From Prorocentrum cordatum (lineage: Eukaryota; Sar; Dinophyceae; Prorocentrales; Prorocentraceae): a stretch of DNA of 64,000 nucleotides. Each line of letters begins with the position of its first letter. Position 1 is the stretch's first letter. The DNA lies in NCBI GenBank assembly GCA_963575745.1, contig CAUYUJ010019102.1, forward strand, positions 106,141-170,140, read 5' to 3'. This document shows positions 53,885 through 62,790 of this stretch, one piece after another. Position numbers and translations under genes: made by a program. The notes under the pieces are model-generated. The model saw nothing but the letters and a program-made list of their open reading frames with translations, was not told the origin of the DNA and made no database searches.

Positions 53885-54325
53885 GGGATTTCAAAGCCGC
53901 GGATCAACGTGAATTTTGCGTCCTGACAGTCTTAATTCGTGCCATGACACCGGTCCTGGGACATCAATGCCGCGAATAAACGTGCTTGTCGCGCCCGGAC
54001 AATCGAAAATCGTTTCAGAACACATCCCGGGACTTCCACCATACACAAACCCTTACACTGTTCCAGCATTTGTAGACGAATGTGCACGGCGCCAGGGCGA
54101 GAGTGACATTTCGACAAGGAGTCGCCCTCCAGATGTGAAGCTGCTGCGAACTTTTAAGACCAATATGCGTGGGGCCAAGGCGAGAGCCACATTTTGAAAA
54201 GGAGCCGTCATCCATATTTGAAGCTGGTGCACACTTTTCAAACATGTGCGCGGCGCTCAGGCGAGAGCTACATTTTGAAAACCCTCCGCCCTCCATCCCT
54301 GAAGCTGTCGCAAATTCCAGGCTTC
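53885..54325. repeat. Degenerate tandem repeats of 72 and 82 bp
   Basis: Two units of about 72 bp (GGGATTTCAAAGCCGCGGAT / GGGACATCAATGCCGCGAAT, near 53886 and 53958) are followed by three units of about 82 bp, each with GGCGAGAG, ACATTTTGAAAA and a GAAGCTG segment (near 54097, 54180, 54261). Confidence 0.7.
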
Positions 54326-54429
54326 AGGATCATGAATGGTGAGGAATTCTGAGGCGAAGCGCCCGCCCCGCCCTACCAACACGTCTGGGGTGCGACAGGG
54401 GGGAAGCATTTATAAGGAACATGGATGGA

Positions 54430-54470
54430 TGAGGAGGAGGAGGAGGAGGAGGAGGAGGAGGAGGAGGAGG
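54430..54470. repeat. (GGA)n tract at the 3' border of the LINE
   Basis: GAGGAG tract directly abutting the LINE tail (T9 on the plus strand). The other side of the LINE, 61846-61965, is also (GGA)n. Confidence 0.92.
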
Positions 54471-54483
54471 TTTTTTTTTGACG

Positions 54484-54931
54484 TCAGACGACACACAACA
54501 CACAAACACACAACATCAAGAGAAAAAAGGGGTCTCCGTTTAGCACTCTGGCTCCGTGAGAGCCCATGGCCCGACCTCGACTGTGACCAGGTCGCGCTTG
54601 GGATTGCGGCCATCTTATGCGATTCCAGGAGTGCATCCTGCCCTGGGCCCCCGTTCGGGGGATGGGGTGGCACTCCTGGCGGAGACCTCGCACTTGACCT
54701 CCGCTGGTGTAATACTTGCAGCGAAGGCAAACAAAAATGAACGAGTGATCGTTGGCGTCCAGGAACAGCATCGAGTGGCCCAGCTCCAAAAACTTCGGAG
54801 CTTCGAAACCACGGATCCCGACCCCAGGACCACCACGGCAAACACCAGGAGAAGGGCGGAGGGCGGCCCTGGACCCACGGAAACAACGCTCACACTGCCA
54901 GAACTTACCCTGCCAACTCCACACATGCCCG
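54484..54931 (-). pseudogene. LINE ORF2 C-terminal Cys motif region
   Basis: The frame open from 55128 to 54484 has WQCERCFRG and, further on, FIFVCLRCKYYTSG and LRQEC, a Cys pattern common at the C-terminus of such LINE proteins. It ends 5 bp before the region leading to the A tail. Confidence 0.5.
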
Positions 54932-55786
54932 TCAACTGCCGGCTTTGCTGGAACGGGCGTCTTGACAAAAACGGCTCGCGACAGGTTGAGCCTCGGACAG
55001 AGCGGCAGCATCTTTCTTGCCAGCTTGCAGGCAAGCTTGGACAAGCTGGCGGTCAAGTATCTCGCATTCTTGAGGCGAGGGGCATGGGTGTCTGGATGCG
55101 GCACTCTTGGCCAAGGCATCCGCAGCATCGTTACCTAGCTTGTCACACTTCAATTCGTCCGACATATCAGGTCCTCTGGAGCGTGCCTTTTGACTTTCTT
55201 GACTGAGACAAACCCCGTGGGCTGCAAAGTTAGGAAACTGCCACTGTACGGTCATTTGTATGACAACTGCTCCTTCTGCGGCAAATAAAACTGACGGACC
55301 ACGTTTAGGCAATTCGAAAAACCTCTGGAATCAGGAATCGCGAATTGCTCTGCAGCACAGATGGCTAAACATTCGGCAGCCTGGGGCGTCTGAGGGTTCG
55401 GGGCCCAGACAGGGGCCGAAACATGTCCACAAACATTTTCGATCGGAGTCGTAGCAAATAAACCCCCATCCCCTCCTGGACAGTTCGGGAATCACATGCC
55501 TATGACAGCAACCGTCGAAATGGAAATCGCCCTGAGCCCTGAACCCGTCGATGCCCACCACCTCGAAGCCGCCCTCGGTCAGCGGCCTGTGGAAAGTGTC
55601 ACCTGGATGTTCAAATATGCTTCGGGTGAACAGGAGTCGCTCGGGTGGGTCCTGGAAGTCGATGTCGGACATATTCGGGCGGTTATCTCTGAGCTTCGCA
55701 AGGATATCTTCACGCCCCTCTTCACATGATGGGCAGAAGTAAAGTCTGTGCACCAGCGTGTCTGGGGGCAGCTCTGCACAGCTCAC
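54932..55786 (-). pseudogene. LINE ORF2 RNase H region
   Basis: First part (55331-55786): PPDTLVHRLYFCPSC, then FDGCCHR and GWGFICYDSDRK, the first RNase H strands with the first Asp. A stop at 55331 interrupts it. Second part (54932-55312): KLGNDAADALAKSAA, the last RNase H motif with Asp. The middle motifs are hard to place, so the domain is decayed. Confidence 0.65.
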
Positions 55787-56460
55787 ATAATAAGTCTTCC
55801 TGCTGGTCGCCTCTCTCCTTTGTCACTTGTTTTTGTCCATGTGCGCCCGCAGTGCATGGCTTTGATGCAGCCTTTTTGCAGGGGAGTGAAGCTGGGTGAA
55901 TTTAGCTGAGCCCTGACCTGGTCGTAGCACAATCGCCGCACTTCTGGCAGCGGGCTCGACGCGCTGGACCTCTCCAGCGCCCTCGACACAGCAGCGTGCA
56001 GGGCTCGCTTGATGAAAGCTGGGCTACAGAGGGTCATCTGGACAACGACCCCGAAATCGTCTATCAGCTCGGTGAAAGATCGCATGCGCCAACCTATCCC
56101 CTGGAAGGGCACCTTCGCGGCTGACAGAGGCCCCGACGCCCTTCTCCAAGAACCTGCATCAGGATTGCCTTCGAAAGCCTCCTGCCAACCATCTCGAAGT
56201 TCCTGGAAAGACAAACAGAAAGGGTACGATCGGGTCAAAGCCGCCCAGTTTTCCTTGCAACAGCGAACGATAGGACTTACAGCGGCGTACCAAACCGGGT
56301 CCCTCTCCAGGATGAGGAGGGAGGTGAGGGATCTCTGACCTGCACTTGGCTGGCAGGTCGCACCAAAAGATCTCCTTGCCAACTCGAGCTCGTGATTCGA
56401 AAAACCTCGCACTTCACTCCCGTGGACCAGCCCATGCAGCGGCCCAGATGCGAAAACCAT
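55783..56460 (-). pseudogene. LINE ORF2 thumb and connection region
   Basis: Sense starts near SEVRGFSNHELELARRS and continues QRSLTSLLILERDPVWYAAV, typical of the part between RT and RNase H in these LINEs. It ends ERRPAGRLIM at 55783, after which sense moves by one frame into APDTLVHRL-like sequence. Confidence 0.65.
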
Positions 56461-57076
56461 CCTCGTGAAGCGGCCCAGGACCTTTTGTTCCCTCTCAGAC
56501 GTCTGACGTTCTTCTGGAGCTTTCTGAGACGGACCTGGAACTTCTTTGATCTCCCACCTGATCTAAAAGCGCGGCCGCAGGCATGGTCGATGCCTAGGCT
56601 CATAGCAGATCTGCACGCTCCGCCCGCTAGGTCCCCCAGCGCGGCTCGGATGCGCGCTGCATGTCGAGGAGGGGATGCAACCGAAGATGCCTTCTCCATT
56701 GAGACCTGCGCGTGCAAGTCCTTCAGTATAATATCGTGTATGATGTGCTGGTCCTCGACTATGCCCTCATATGCGAGCGATTCACTCCCCGTAGCACGGA
56801 TCCCATAATCATCAATGTAAACGTCCAGCCTAACATTGCGAGGCAGCGGAGCCTTGTAGATGCTGACGACGATGAAAGCCCGAATCAGCGTGGTAGCCCT
56901 GGAACAACCAGCTATAACCCCATTACTAGCATAGTAAGGCCCAGTGGCGAGGCCCCCCATGGAAAGGCAACGGGGACAGCGGTAAAACGCAACAGCGAGA
57001 CGGGCGATGCGAAGGGGAAAGCAAACTTCCGAGCACCTCTGCAATAGAACATCTAGCGGAATGAGCTCGTAAAATT
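56450..57076 (-). pseudogene. LINE ORF2 RT, palm
   Basis: Continues motif A with FYELIPLDVLL. Motif B region: ASNGVIAGCSRATTLIRAF; motif C: DVYIDDYGIR with both aspartates; then EKASSVASP and the thumb. It leaves this frame near 56450; the formal ORF runs to 56277. Confidence 0.82.
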
Positions 57077-57885
57077 CTAGACGCTTCGTGTATCCCCACC
57101 AGCCATTTTGGCTGCGACTGGCTCGCCCTGAGGGCTGTCCTCTCAGACTCCCTGGGTCGCAGCTTGCACGACCTCTCAGGTTGCTGACCTTTCAGACTCC
57201 CTGGGATTGCACGTCCGCCTGGCCTCTCAGACGCCCTGGGTTGCTGCCCCCCCCCGCCGCCTGATCCGCGGCCCCCGCGCGCGCCCGGGAATTTAGTCGC
57301 GGCCGCAGCCCGACCGTGACTGCTCGCCGCCGGCGCTTCCGCCTGCGGCTGTAAAAAAGAATATCCCCACCAGCCCGTCCAGAAACGACGCCCAGGCGAG
57401 TAGAGGGTCGTCCTGAGGGGCTTTTCGGCGTCTTGGGTGTCTCGGGGGGGCCTCTGTGGGCGGTTCGGGATCCTCTTTGGGGCCTCCTGGGGGCCTCTTG
57501 GGGCCTCTTGGGGCCATCTTGGGGCCTTTGGGGGCCTCCTGGGCGCTTCTTGGGGCCTCCTGGGCGCTTCTTGGGGCCTCTTGGGGGTCTCTTGGGGGCC
57601 TCCTGGGGGCCTCTTGGGGGGCCTCGGAGCCATCTTGGAGGAGATCGATCAACGAAGGGGGGGTCCCTAATTCCAGTCCCCCCCTCAGGAGCCACGATCC
57701 TCGTGAGGGGTGTCGAATTTTAGCCCTCCCAGGGGTCGTTCTTGGACGCTCTAACTACCCGCGGCCCTCCCTGTCCAGGTCAGTGGGGAGGGGGTAGGGG
57801 GAGGGGTAAACCCCTCCCCGAAGGGGAAGAAGGAGGGGTGGAAGAGGAAACTCGTTAAACCACCGACGCCCAGAGGGCTGGTGGG
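57077..57885. mobile_element. TIR element copy 1 (809 bp) in the LINE
   Basis: Plus-strand ends CTAGACGCTTCGTGTATCCC and GGCTGGTGGG, flanked by ATT on both sides (57074-57076 and 57886-57888). Its part from 57364 to 57885 matches copy 2 in inverted orientation. An extra 270 bp, bounded by TATCCCCACCAG at 57091 and 57363, lies near its left end. Removing the element and one ATT joins LWDLFK to FYELIPLD, restoring RT motif A in frame. Confidence 0.8.
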
Positions 57886-57888
57886 ATT

Positions 57889-58562
57889 TGAATAGATCCC
57901 AAAGAGGCGTAACAGCAGCGTCTCCAGAAGATTTCGCACTCTCCGCTCTGAAGGCCTGGCGCCAAACCACGTCGGATGCCGATGCGAAGCTGCTGCCCGC
58001 CAAGTAGTCTCTCTCAAAAGGGGCGTTCCACTTGGATGCGAAGCCCCTGCGGCAGCGCCCCCAGAGGCGGTGGCAGGATACAAAGATGCCTATCGGTCGG
58101 AACCCGCCCGCTGGTTTGGCCTGCATGGCCGTCGCAATCACTTGCAGTTGCTTCGGCACTCGACCTGACCAAGCTGAGCACCTCGAGGCATTGGTCGCTC
58201 AGCGAAGCGTAGTGACGCATGTGCAAACCATATTCTGAGGTCGCTGTGTGCTCCGCGTAGGTTTGGCTGGTACACCGAAGCTCCTCGGCCGACAAAGTCG
58301 TAGAGGCTCCAGCGGCTGGAAAGTGCCTGGCAACTGCGGCGCGTCCGAGCAAGCCTGCCAGGAACTTGAAAAACGAGCGGCCTCGGACTCGGAGTGAGAG
58401 AGGGTCTGCCAATGCGTTCCCATCCCTCGACAGTGTAGTTGTTGGCCTCCATGGTTCCGTACCCCTTATGACATCATGAGCTTTCCGTCCCCTCTTATCG
58501 ATCTTATCGAGGATGAAGCGTCTCCAGTCCTGAGCCGAGCGGATCCTATCAGCAGCAATAAT
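57889..58562 (-). pseudogene. LINE ORF2 RT, fingers
   Basis: Sense runs from IAADRIRSAQDWRRF through RGRSFFKFLAGLLGR in one frame. It shifts frame near 58150 and continues with MPKQLQVIATAM, KPAGGFRPIGIF, CHRLWGRCR. The last two are the RT finger motifs. It ends at LWDLFK, the start of motif A, where TIR element copy 1 begins (57885). Confidence 0.75.
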
Positions 58563-59111
58563 CCCACCAGCCCTCCGGGCGTCGGTGGTTTAACGAGTTT
58601 CCTCTTCCACCCCTCCTTCTTCCCCTTCGGGGAGGGGTTTACCCCTCCCCCTACCCCCTCCCCACTGACCTGGACAGGGGGGGCCGCGGGTAGTTAGAGC
58701 GTCCAAGAACGACCCCTGGGAGGGCTAAAATTCGACACCCCTCACGAGGATCGTGGCTCCTGAGGGGGGGACTGGAATTAGGGACCCCCCTTTCGTTGAT
58801 CGATCTCCTCCAAGATGGCTCCGAGGCCCCCCAGGAGGCCCCCAAGAGACCCCCAAGAGGCCCCAAGAGACCCCCCAGAGGCACCCAAGAAGCGCCCAGG
58901 AGGCCCCAAGAAGCGCCCAGGAGGCCCCCAAAGGCCCCAAGATGGCCCCAAGAGGCCCCAAGAGGCCCCCAGGAGGCCCCAAAGAGGATCCCGAACGGCC
59001 CACAGAGGCCCCCCCGAGGCACCCAAGACGCCGAAAAACCCCTCAGGACGACCCTCTACTCGCCTGGGCGTCGTTTCTGGACGGGCTGGTGGGGATACGC
59101 GAAGCGTCTAG
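58563..59111. mobile_element. TIR element copy 2 (549 bp) in the LINE
   Basis: Plus-strand ends CCCACCAGCCC and GGGCTGGTGGGGATACGCGA, the latter extended by AGCGTCTAG. It is flanked by AAT on both sides (58560-58562 and 59112-59114). Inside is a GGCCCCAAGAGG-type minisatellite (58800-58990). No coding capacity. Removing it with one AAT restores the LINE frame (LQEI to IAAD). It is in the opposite orientation to copy 1. Confidence 0.8.
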
Positions 59112-59810
59112 AATTTCTTGCAGCGCCTCGTCCATTCTATCCAGCAGGGCATCGCCTGCATTCCAGTCAAAAACAGGTCCGTTCACAATAAACATGTGGG
59201 CTTCAGTGAACCACTTCCTGGAGGCCCCGAGGTGCTTTTGAACGTGTCCTGGAGGGTCCCTGAACGGGTTGCCGAGGCCCCCGAGATGCTGCGAGTCTGG
59301 CTCGGGCGCTGCTACCATCAGAAAAACTCGAAACTTGCTCACCGTCCACTTGGCTGCGTGTGCAGGGCCTGCTTGGTCATCAGGCCTGTTGGGCTTAATG
59401 AGGGTCACCCAACGCAGAGCTGGGAGCTTACCCCGAGCATCAATGCAGGGGATAGTAGTCTGCCTGGCTTTCATCGGCTCCTGCTCTGCAGTGTTGGCCC
59501 GCGCCCGACGCGGCGCTGTGAGACCATCGGATACTGGCAAAGATCGGCCTGCATCCACGAGTGTCGCCGCCCGTCTCGCTTGCTCCGTGATGGCATCCCA
59601 CTGCGGAGGAGGAGGGGGAGGAGTATGAGGAGGGTGAGGGCCGAGAGCTTCTCGCACTGGCAGGGGGGGCGGCCTGCGAAACGTAGGCCCAATCAACGAA
59701 GCCGACATGCCGTGGCAATTCATGCAGACTGGCGTGTGCGGCGAAATGCATGGCGCGTGAACAGCTTGAACATCCTTGATGGCCTTCTCGAGGCCCCCTG
59801 TGACCAGGAA
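59112..59810 (-). pseudogene. LINE ORF2 segment between endonuclease and RT, part 1
   Basis: Sense starts at LVTGGLEKAIKDVQAVHAP and runs through CMNCHGMSASLIGP and a Pro-rich linker to DRMDEALQEI. There it meets the end of a TIR element (59111). The continuation, IAADRIRSAQDW, is on the far side at 58562. No catalytic motif is expected in this part. Confidence 0.65.
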
Positions 59811-59824
59811 TTAATCTTAAAGCT

Positions 59825-60432
59825 TCAGGCCTCCAGTTCCCGAACAGGTACCAACAACGTTGCCGCGGAAAACGGCTCGGCCCCCGAGTCGATCCATAGC
59901 GCCTGACTTTCGAAAGTGTCTGGAGACATGTTGAAATCCGCTCCCACCACCGTCGGCTGGCCTACCGACTCGCTGTAAGAAGCGACCCTATCTATGATGT
60001 CGACGTTGCTATATGACAAGTCCTGGCTGTGGTGCAGGTGCATGCTGCAGCAGCAGATCGTGCGACTGTCTCTAGGGAGGTGCGCAAGAAAAGCCATGGT
60101 CCTTCCTGGGACTAAGGTGGGGTCTCGATTTTCCTGGAACATGACCCCCATGAAATCACGGACCAGGACCCCGACTCTCCCAGACGAACCGGTGCTATCC
60201 GTGCGGAGGGCGGGGGAGAGGCAGGCAGACCAACCTTGCCGTTTGGCCCACCTGACAGCAGTATTGATGGCGTCCTGGGAGACGAGGTGGTGTTCCTGCG
60301 CGAGCACTAAGGTGGCCGACGTCTGAGGCAACCATAGTTTGAAAGATGACCATGAAGTAGAGTTACCTGTTTCGATAGCCAGATCAATGGGTTCCTGTCC
60401 AGAGGTTTCAGGGACTACGGGGAAGGCGATCT
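59825..60432 (-). pseudogene. LINE ORF2 endonuclease domain
   Basis: The frame is open after a stop near 60432, with no ATG at its start. The AP-endonuclease-like (EEP) signature is clear: LVLAQEHHL (Gln-Glu-His), SGRVGVLVRD, AFLAHLPRDSRTI, and GADFNMSP. It would nick target DNA to prime reverse transcription. It ends at a TAA near 59825; just after it the sense reading changes frame and passes two stops. Confidence 0.8.
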
Positions 60433-60598
60433 ACCAAAATTGACGGGACTGATACGCTGGGTGGCAGAAACCTGAGTTTTCCCAACCGCGCTCAAGGACC
60501 CAGACGTCGTCCACCTAGGACTAGATGGGATAACCCCCTCCTGGCCTGGAAGGGAGGTGCAAAACTGATTTGCTATCTGCTGTCCGCAACAATGCATG
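60433..60598 (-). other. LINE inter-ORF region
   Basis: Short spacer between ORF1 and ORF2. An ORF of 60 codons in another frame has no family resemblance. Confidence 0.45.
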
Positions 60599-61715
60599 CT
60601 AAAGATCGTCCTCTGGGCGGCCCCTGCCTGCGCCCTTGGCTGCCAGAAGCTGCTTGGCGCGCCCCTTGGCCGACGAGGCGGCAGGGGGCCCAGCTCCAGA
60701 GGCCGATGCCGAGGATGCCTGCGAGGCGCCTGCAGAAGACTTCATCCCCTGCGATGGCCGCTCTCCCGCTGGTGCCTCGGCGGCGGCCTTGTCGTGCGTG
60801 GCGGCGGTCCCGTCGTTAAACTTCCTCTTCTTGCCCTCGAGGCGAGGCAGCATGCTCTTGTGCTCGGCGCGCAAGTCCGCGGTCTTGCCGCGAATCGCTC
60901 CGAACAGCTGCGTGCCGATCTCCCTGATGCCTGCCGAGAGGGCCTTCGCGCGCTTCTCGGCCCCCTCAATCTCCTCCTTGCTGAGGTCGTGGTACTCTGA
61001 GAGGCCGAAAAGCGACCGACATGAATTCTCCAACTTATCAAGATTGGCGTCCATAATGTCGTCGCACGTGATGCCGTCGCTCGCGGGCTGAGGCTCATCG
61101 GGAACTCGAACTTGGGCATGCATCTCCGATGCCGCCGACTCGAGCTCACCCGGCGGTGATGCGACTGGCCTGCTGGGCGATGAACTTCGGACTGAGCGAC
61201 TCGGCCAACTGAATCTCCTTGTTGAGCTTGGCCTCGAGCTGCTGCCTGCGCCTGTCCGCCTCGGATGGCCCAGGGGCGCGGCGGGCAGCGAACTCGTTCC
61301 CGTGCTTGGCGGCCAGACCAGGGTTGCCCGACTTCTCCATGAGCTTCGCCGCCTGCTCGAGCTCCTCCAGGCCGAGCTCGGGGGCGCCCGCGCGGCCTGG
61401 GGCTCGAAGCAGCCGTGGTCCACCGCCTGCTCCGTCTGCGCCGCGGGGGGCTGAGTCCGCGGGTGCAGGGAGACCAGGGCGAGGAGGCAGACGAGGAAAC
61501 TGTTGATCATGCGGCGCGCCGCAGTGCTTGCAGTTCGTCCAGCTCGCTCTGTTCCTTTTGCAAGAGCACTGCGTAAGCGTCCACTTGCCTTCGTATTGCG
61601 GTGGGATCCACGAACCGTCGGAGCCCAACTGCCATTGGTTCTGGTTATACTTGCAGCCATGGTAACGATAGTTCCGATTCTGCCAACCGTAACCCTGGAA
61701 GCCGCCTCCAGCCAT
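60599..61715 (-). pseudogene. LINE ORF1: RanBP2-type zinc finger protein (one frameshift)
   Basis: It starts MAGGGFQGYGWQN at 61715. A zinc finger of the RanBP2 kind follows (W-T-L-T-Q-C-S-C-K, then N-C-K-H-C). After that comes a Pro/Ala linker and a helical, probably coiled-coil, part (LEELEQAAKLMEK, RRRQQLEAKLNKEIQLAE). This frame stops at 61146. The sense continues in another frame (ELESAASEMHAQV, then ITCDDIMDANLDKLENS) to 60599, ending in an Ala/Ser/Lys-rich tail. It is presumably the RNA-binding ORF1 protein of the LINE. Confidence 0.7.
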
Positions 61716-61845
61716 CGGGGCGCTGGGGACGGGATGGGCGCTGGGGCTGGAATGGGTTCGGGTGAACGTGGCCCGCCAGTGCGTGCCGTTCTGAAGATCA
61801 GCACTGGCAAAGTCCAGAAAAGCCTGGACCAGAACGGCTGTGGAG

Positions 61846-61965
61846 GAGGGGGAGGAAGAGGAGGAGGAGGAGGAGGAGGAGGAGGAGGAGGAGGAGGAGG
61901 AGGAGGAGGAGGAGGAGGAGGAGGAGGAGGAGGAGGAGGAGGAGGAGGAGGAGGAGGAGGAAAGG
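61846..61965. repeat. (GGA)n tract at the 5' border of the LINE
   Basis: GAGGAG tract directly upstream (on the LINE strand) of the LINE leader. It gives a poly-Glu or poly-Gly frame that is not a gene. Confidence 0.95.
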
Positions 61966-62225
61966 GAGGCAGGTAGCGAAGGGACGGAGGGGAGGGATGG
62001 TACGGAGGAGGAGAGAGGATGAGGAGGAGGAGGAGGGGCGCCAGCCTCGATGCAGGCCTAGGGCCTGGGGGTTCCTTGTTCTTACATTTTTATGTCGTGT
62101 TGGGTTCTCGCTGTGGATATGCAGCGCTCCGCTCCTCCTTCGTCCTCCCGCTTCTCCTCCCTCCCATTCCTGTCTCTGTTCTCTGTGTGTCCTCACCGCC
62201 ATCACCACGAGTTGAACAATAGTAA

Positions 62226-62790
62226 TTGGGGCTCGTGCAGGAGCAACGGCCCGCCGCCGTGTTCTTTGAGTTTCACCCCGAGGACGATCAACGGCACGTG
62301 GAGCGCGGGCCAGACCAGCTCTTCCGCCCCCGTTTATTACCACAGGGAAGCTGGCTGCAGGTGCACGGTTTTAAGGAGTCCCCGATCTACCAGGAGGTTG
62401 CCGAACTGGTGCTACAGGGCGCCGACGCTGACGACGACGGCCAGGCCGAGGCGCGTGCGCAGAGCTCGCTCATTTTCAGCCCCCACGAGCAGGAGCTCAC
62501 TTGGCAGAGCTCGGGGCCGTGAGCCGTGCGCCGCTCGGGGTTAATGCGCACGTCTTATCTCACCTCCACGCTGTCGCAGGGTCAGACGCTGCACAAGGGC
62601 GTCACCATCGATTGCGTTAGGGATGAGACCGCGGGCCGCGCGGGCAAGTTGGCCGCGCAACGGTGGCGGCACCTCTACGTCGTGTTATCCCGCGTCACCT
62701 GCAATCGGAATAGGCTGATCGTGCGGCCGCTCTCGCGCGGGTTTCTGAAACGCGGGCCGCCGGCGTCCTCGCGGAAGACGTTCGGGGAAA
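62226..62790 (+). pseudogene. PIF1-like helicase C-terminal remnant (one TGA)
   Basis: Two in-frame pieces, 62226-62522 and 62526 onward, are separated by TGA 62520-62522. The second has SYLTSTLSQGQTLHKGVTID and LYVVLSRVTCNRNRL followed by FLKRGPP. These correspond to helicase motifs V and VI of the PIF1/Helitron-like SF1 family and its C-terminal end. The Walker motifs are absent, so this is a truncated copy. The first piece would be the region before motif V. The helicase part ends near 62790; the frame stays open to 63113 without further resemblance. Confidence 0.65.

Larger units (their letters stand above)
54471..61845 (-). mobile_element. LINE (non-LTR retrotransposon), about 7.4 kb including two nested insertions
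   Basis: On the minus strand: a 5' leader of about 130 bp, ORF1 with a zinc finger, ORF2 with AP-type endonuclease, RT, RNase H and a C-terminal Cys motif, then A9 (54471-54479). Both borders lie in (GGA)n, so the element probably went into a GGA microsatellite. It looks full length at the 5' side but carries several frameshifts and stops. Two TIR elements interrupt ORF2. Without them it would be about 6.0 kb. Confidence 0.85.

Noticed and set aside
57099-57112. AGCCATTTTGGCT, a 13-bp match to the spliced-leader core
   Set aside because: It lies at the subterminal part of a TIR element, and a related segment occurs near 25161 in the other orientation. The core is itself palindromic, so a match by shared element sequence is the simpler explanation.
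57077-59111. TIR elements in the LINE considered as spliceosomal introns
   Set aside because: In LINE orientation neither copy has GT, GC or GA at its start together with AG at its end at the frame-restoring borders; the 3-bp duplication fits transposition better.
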